A DNA stretch of 64,000 nt. It comes from Hexactinellida sp. DTS-2022 (taxonomy: Eukaryota; Porifera; Hexactinellida). Below are positions 61,201-64,000 of the stretch, piece after piece. The notes beneath the pieces are model-generated. The model was given only the letters and a program-made list of their open reading frames with translations, was not told where the DNA came from and searched no databases. The DNA is taken from contig JAPNXP010000018.1 of the NCBI GenBank assembly GCA_028753945.1, positions 620,001-684,000 of the forward strand, written 5' to 3'. The first letter of the stretch is position 1, and every line of letters starts with the position of its first letter. The position numbers and the translations under genes are program-made.

Positions 61201-64000
61201 ACACTTAAGACTATTAAGAATGAGATACACCAACTCAACAGTTCTGTTGAGCTGCCCTCACTGTATTTATCGCAATCCTATGATAGCATAAGACAGTGCA
61301 TAGAAAGCATGGAAATAGTGGGCAGTAGTCTGGACCTCACAGGCACTAGACAGCCACTCGCTTGCATCGGGAAAGAAGGCAAGAAGGAAGGAAGGTTCAA
61401 TTTCCCAGTGCGACTAGTGATTGATGAGCTGGCTAACAATATATTAATTGTAGACCGACATAATGCTAGAGTACAAGTGTTCTCTTTGCTGGGACAATTC
61501 CTGGCTTCTTTCGGAAGCAAACAGCTTAAACACCCGATGGGAATCTGTTTAAGCAGAGACTGCATATTCCTAACGGACTCGCATCACCACTGCGTGTTTA
61601 AATACAACAGAACTGACTACAAATACATGTCCCACACCGGGGGCCTGGGGCAGGTAGAGGGCCTGCTTGACTACCCCACCTGTGTAGAGGTATGCTCGCG
61701 TGGAGATGTGTACGTGGGTGAGTTGAATAACTGGAGAGTTTCGCGGTTCTCAGGAGATCTGAAACTGCGTTCTATCCTCTGCAATAGAAAATGCCAGCCT
61801 ACCCAATTGAGAGCTATGGAGGATCACTTTCTAGTGATGAGTAGCACACCGTTGGGCATATACATGTTCTCGTATGGAGATATTCTGTTGCAGACTCTGC
61901 CTATACAGATACAACAAACTTCCGATATTAGTGGGTACAACCTCTGTCAGTCTTTCTTCGTTTGCAGCGAAGGACTCTTCTTTATTCCGAATCTAGCTAG
62001 ACACTGTATCGATGTTTGGACTAGGGATGGCAACTTGGTGAAGAGGATTGGCAAGAGGGGCAAGTGCAAGGGAGAGCTTTACTTCCCATTTGATTTGTGT
62101 CTTACAAAACAGGGAGCTTTTGTGGTGGCGTCTGGCAATCCTACCGCCCCTTTACAGATACTATAACAGTTATAACAGATTATTTAAAGAGTATAGTTGT
62201 TGTTTATGCTGTTTGTTTCACCCTATACTATATAAATTATTTCATAAATATTAAAGTACCTCCCTACATAGGTATCTCTGTACTGCTGTAATAAGCTGCT
62301 GAGAGGAAACAGAGCTACTAAGCTAAGCGCAAACGAATTCGAAGCGTTCTCATCACCCAATGCACCGCCGCTTGCTGTTAAGGGAACTCAATTCAAAAGC
62401 AAGTATTGTATTATAGACTAGAGCTAGCTACTATACAGTAGAACCTTGTTAGTAGTACGTCAAAATGCGTTTCGTATTAACCAATATCATTTTATTGAGA
62501 AGGCTTTGAAGGGGACTGAATAGTGTTCGTATTAACCAGAATTTCGTAGTAACGAGGTTCTACTATAATGTGTTTAACTCTACAGTTGAGTGGGATATTA
62601 TCCACAGGAGCAAGGAACTGGACAAGTTCAGGGTCCATACAGATATGAATGCCTGTGTGGGTGTACTGAGGATATACCCAGGAATATCCTCTCAAGTGGT
62701 GAGAGAATTAAGCTGCTTCTCCCACTGATTAGCTGCTATTTATACTTCCTGTCTCTGTAGCTCAAGAACTTCCTGCAGCCTCCGCTCCGGGGAGTGGTGC
62801 TGCTTACATACGGCACTGGCAATCTGCCCTCTTATCACGAGGCGCTCAGAGAAGAGATCAGGTCTGCCTGCGAGAGAGACATGATTATCGTTAATATCTC
62901 ACAATGCATCAGAGGGCCTGTCACAGCTACCTACGTACTCGGAAAGGTAGAATTACTGCGACGTAATGTTACGATGTAATACAGTAGACTCTCGTAATAC
63001 GAACACGGATAATGCGAAATATCGGTTAAAGAGTACAAGTTTCCCCTAGCATATACAATTGCATGCAAGTGACTCCCTTTTTTTACGAATTTCCGGATAA
63101 TACGAACGCATTTCGACGGTCCCCTGTTGTTAGTATTAACGAGTCTACTGTACTTATAAATCTGTAGAGGTTGTATGACGCAGGAGTTTTGTGTGGCCAC
63201 GACATGACTCCAGAAGCAGCGCTCACTAAGCTCGTATACTTATTCGGGAAAGGTTATTCCACCAATCAGATCAAAAAGGTAACTACACTAAACATTGGAT
63301 TTAACGACAAATCACTAATAACGAGTTTTCTCTTGCCCAGAGGTCCGTAGCAGTATTTGAATCTGCTCGGAATTAGTGATATATCGGATATAGTTACCTT
63401 TTAGCCTGCCCGAACGAGTGTGGTTAAATCCATTGTTTACTGTAATCACTGCACTAATATCAGCACAGAACTAATGTACTGTTAAACAGCTGATCCCAGA
63501 GAACTTGAGAGGAGAGCTCTCCTGCTATTCGCAAGCAGACGAGAAGCAAACTGCAAGCAAGCTACTCAAGGCTATGGCAGAGCACCTCAGTCTAAACTCT
63601 AAACAGGTACAGTGGATGCCGGTTATAAGCACATGGTCGGGAACTCCACTTAATGTGCTTATAAGTTATAACCGACATAAATTATGCAGGGTATATGGCA
63701 ACCGTTTCCCAACATAGTGTGCTTATACCCGATATCTACTGTATAACCACATCAGCTGCTGTATTGGAGTTGCAACTGTGTTTGTAGGAACTGTTGATGC
63801 TCCGCAATGTCCTGATTCCGCCTATTCTGTGTGCGGCAGCTAAAGACGGAGATCTCGACATGATCCTGTCAAACCTGGGCGGCCTCGAGTCTTCTTCTGT
63901 AAGAATGCTCTCTCAATTCAACCAACGATACTAATTGCTTGCTTATACGTAGAGCTATAACTTCGTTAACATCGCGGATTATGACGGCCGCACGGCCCTG
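58271..64000 (+). CDS. ASPG: ASPG-type L-asparaginase/lysophospholipase (3' end outside window)
   Basis: Twelve exons seen: 58271-58324, 58385-58478, 59912-60050, 60343-60583, 60644-60727, 62272-62407, 62586-62698, 62761-62946, 63168-63278, 63490-63606, 63788-63898 and 63953 to the edge, all in phase. The type I asparaginase domain has LNIGGTIAC with the first catalytic Thr, VVLHGTDTM with the second Thr-Asp pair, VIITGAQ, LLRGNRATKLSANEFEAFSSPN and LRIYPGI; then LRGVVLLTYGTGN, DMTPEAALTKL and the linker. The last exon begins an ankyrin repeat (IADYDGRTAL). The human counterpart hydrolyses asparagine and lysophospholipids. The N-terminal leader is short. The second intron contains a homocysteine S-methyltransferase gene and the fifth an NHL-repeat gene. 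Confidence 0.93.
58583..58698. mobile_element. hAT-type MITE in ASPG intron
   Basis: Begins CAGTGATTCCAAACTTTTTT and ends CCAGTTTGGGAACCACTG; interior matches the copy at 41407 in reverse (CAATTGACTGTAATAC against GTATTACGGTCAATGG). Lies upstream of the nested methyltransferase gene. Confidence 0.75.
58767..59702 (+). CDS. Homocysteine S-methyltransferase, nested in ASPG intron
   Basis: Intronless, 311 aa, like bacterial MmuM and plant HMT. Barrel start LLIDGGLATQLEALG; zinc ligands are the Cys of GIGINCSAPE and the Cys pair of MGGCCRV near the end; FETIPGLKEAE is the helix/strand landmark. The enzyme methylates homocysteine with S-methylmethionine or SAM. The gene occupies most of the second ASPG intron (58479-59911) on the same strand. 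The start ATG gives the normal family N-terminus. Confidence 0.93.
   Translation: MEHLKKQHLLIDGGLATQLEALGSSLDKDPLWSARVLAQDPERVRAAHRNFLAAGAQLLITASYQASVPGLCEHLGCSPARAQLIMRESVCIARSAVEEVTGVKKLRHQLPLVAASIGPYATYLHDASEYSGAYLDSVSTCVLSDWYRGQLAVMADTEADLIAFETIPGLKEAEIIDKVLREFPSVTAYISFTCRDGARLSHGETFREAFLSLKDSPQLIGIGINCSAPELVTPLLRSIQTVPHDKLLLAYPNSGEAWEGAWTGAKGAKPLREYLGEWSSLGARWMGGCCRVFPKDIREMASVMSALNAEV
60073..60299. mobile_element. pogo-type MITE, family A, in ASPG intron
   Basis: Starts CAGTATACTCTCTTAATAGG and ends ATATTAACGAGAGAGTCCACT. Interior AATACCTGTTGAGGAGTACAAG and TATACAAATACATGCAAAT match family A in reverse. Longer and more diverged than other copies. Confidence 0.65.
60949..62166 (+). CDS. 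Coiled-coil NHL-repeat protein, nested in ASPG intron
   Basis: Intronless, 405 aa. Residues 1-125 are a charged coiled coil (LINLRKKELLMKLETIK type heptads). From about 145 come NHL/six-bladed propeller repeats: FNFPVRLVIDELANNILIVD followed by NARVQVF, KHPMGICLSRDCIFLTD with HHHCVFKY, LDYPTCVEV with NNWRVSRF, and GELYFPFDLCLTKQGAFVVA. This resembles the C-terminal half of TRIM/NHL proteins without the RING and B-box, so ligase activity is not expected. Similar RING-less NHL genes are frequent in non-bilaterian animals. It lies in the fifth ASPG intron (60728-62271), same strand, ending about 100 bp before the next host exon. Confidence 0.8.
   Translation: MAEAVKLIPDFVALENEIVQTIDSLIDLLNLRKKELLMKLETIKDQYCTQSVQFANSIVELQAYQEKLRRNSEKSNAIMKIQDSTLKTIKNEIHQLNSSVELPSLYLSQSYDSIRQCIESMEIVGSSLDLTGTRQPLACIGKEGKKEGRFNFPVRLVIDELANNILIVDRHNARVQVFSLLGQFLASFGSKQLKHPMGICLSRDCIFLTDSHHHCVFKYNRTDYKYMSHTGGLGQVEGLLDYPTCVEVCSRGDVYVGELNNWRVSRFSGDLKLRSILCNRKCQPTQLRAMEDHFLVMSSTPLGIYMFSYGDILLQTLPIQIQQTSDISGYNLCQSFFVCSEGLFFIPNLARHCIDVWTRDGNLVKRIGKRGKCKGELYFPFDLCLTKQGAFVVASGNPTAPLQIL
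62436..62564. mobile_element. pogo-type MITE, family G, in ASPG intron
   Basis: Starts CAGTAGAACCTTGTTAGTAG and ends CGTAGTAACGAGGTTCTACT, TA flanks; TTCGTATTAACCA motif twice. Confidence 0.75.
62982..63150. mobile_element. pogo-type MITE, family A, in ASPG intron
   Basis: Starts CAGTAGACTCTCGTAATACG and ends TATTAACGAGTCTACTG, TA flanks, core ATACAATTGCATGCAAGTG in reverse orientation to the copy at 33140. Confidence 0.85.
63610..63741. mobile_element. pogo-type MITE, family B, at a splice donor in ASPG
   Basis: Starts CAGTGGATGCCGGTTATAAGC and ends ATACCCGATATCTACTG with TA flanks. Its left TA is part of the GTA of the donor after exon 63490-63606, so the element begins three bases into the intron. 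Confidence 0.8.

Overview
This is a nuclear window from a compact, early-branching animal genome. The genes are metazoan in kind: a Homer scaffold, an anoctamin, a reticulon, a NOS1AP-like PTB protein, Integrator subunit 2, DCAF12, HERC4 and a MUN-domain protein. They carry GT-AG introns, lie on both strands and are separated by AT-rich spacers. A 1341-residue surface protein that joins a right-handed beta-helix ectodomain to about nine membrane segments is of a kind I associate with sponges. With the gene density and very short introns I favour a sponge, possibly a glass sponge, but I cannot prove the taxon from sequence alone.

Layout. 1-3483 (-): MUN-domain protein running off the left edge. 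4021-6487 (+): single-pass membrane protein. 7509-8720 (-): NOS1AP-like. 8721-10567: repeat-rich spacer. 10568-12170 (+): amidohydrolase. 12520-15639 (+): HERC4-like E3 ligase. 16176-18460 (+): POT/SLC15 transporter. 18613-18990: PTRHD1. 19139-20143: MTG1. 20228-21244: zeta-crystallin-type quinone reductase. 21428-22585: two adjacent CaaX-ending ubiquitin-like genes. 22748-25669: AASDH/ACSF4. 25927-28918: FAM13-type RhoGAP. 29482-30816: RUSF1. 31076-37622 (-): 20-exon anoctamin. 38119-40395 (+): BTB protein. 41188-43686 (+): reticulon with an MMAB gene inside an intron. 44316-45975 (+): Homer. 46711-50736 (+): beta-helix multi-TM protein. 51004-54513 (+): INTS2. 54838-55236 (+): V-ATPase subunit G. 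55593-56798 (-): DCAF12. 57126-58157 (+): secreted GH43-like propeller. 58271-64000 (+): ASPG-type asparaginase/lysophospholipase, whose introns hold a homocysteine S-methyltransferase gene and an NHL-repeat gene.

Two structural themes stand out. First, many long genes are intronless (HERC4, INTS2, AASDH, the 4-kb surface protein, the open 3.5-kb MUN frame), while the anoctamin and ASPG are cut into many exons. Three intronless genes sit inside introns of same-strand hosts. Second, spacers and nearly all long introns carry short non-autonomous elements. Most begin CAGT, end ACTG and are flanked by TA, which is typical of pogo/Tigger-type Tc1-mariner MITEs. I distinguish about eight families by their subterminal motifs, plus a hAT-type MITE with CAGTGGTTCCCAAC ends and several foldback elements. 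Introns without an element are mostly 45-90 bp; those with one are mostly about 180-390 bp.

The genes do not form an operon or a single pathway. Most are housekeeping or signalling genes standing side by side. Local clusters with a likely common origin are the two ubiquitin-like paralogues and the ASPG locus with its nested genes. Exon borders were placed by hand from splice signals, reading phase and family alignment remembered from general knowledge; no search was run.
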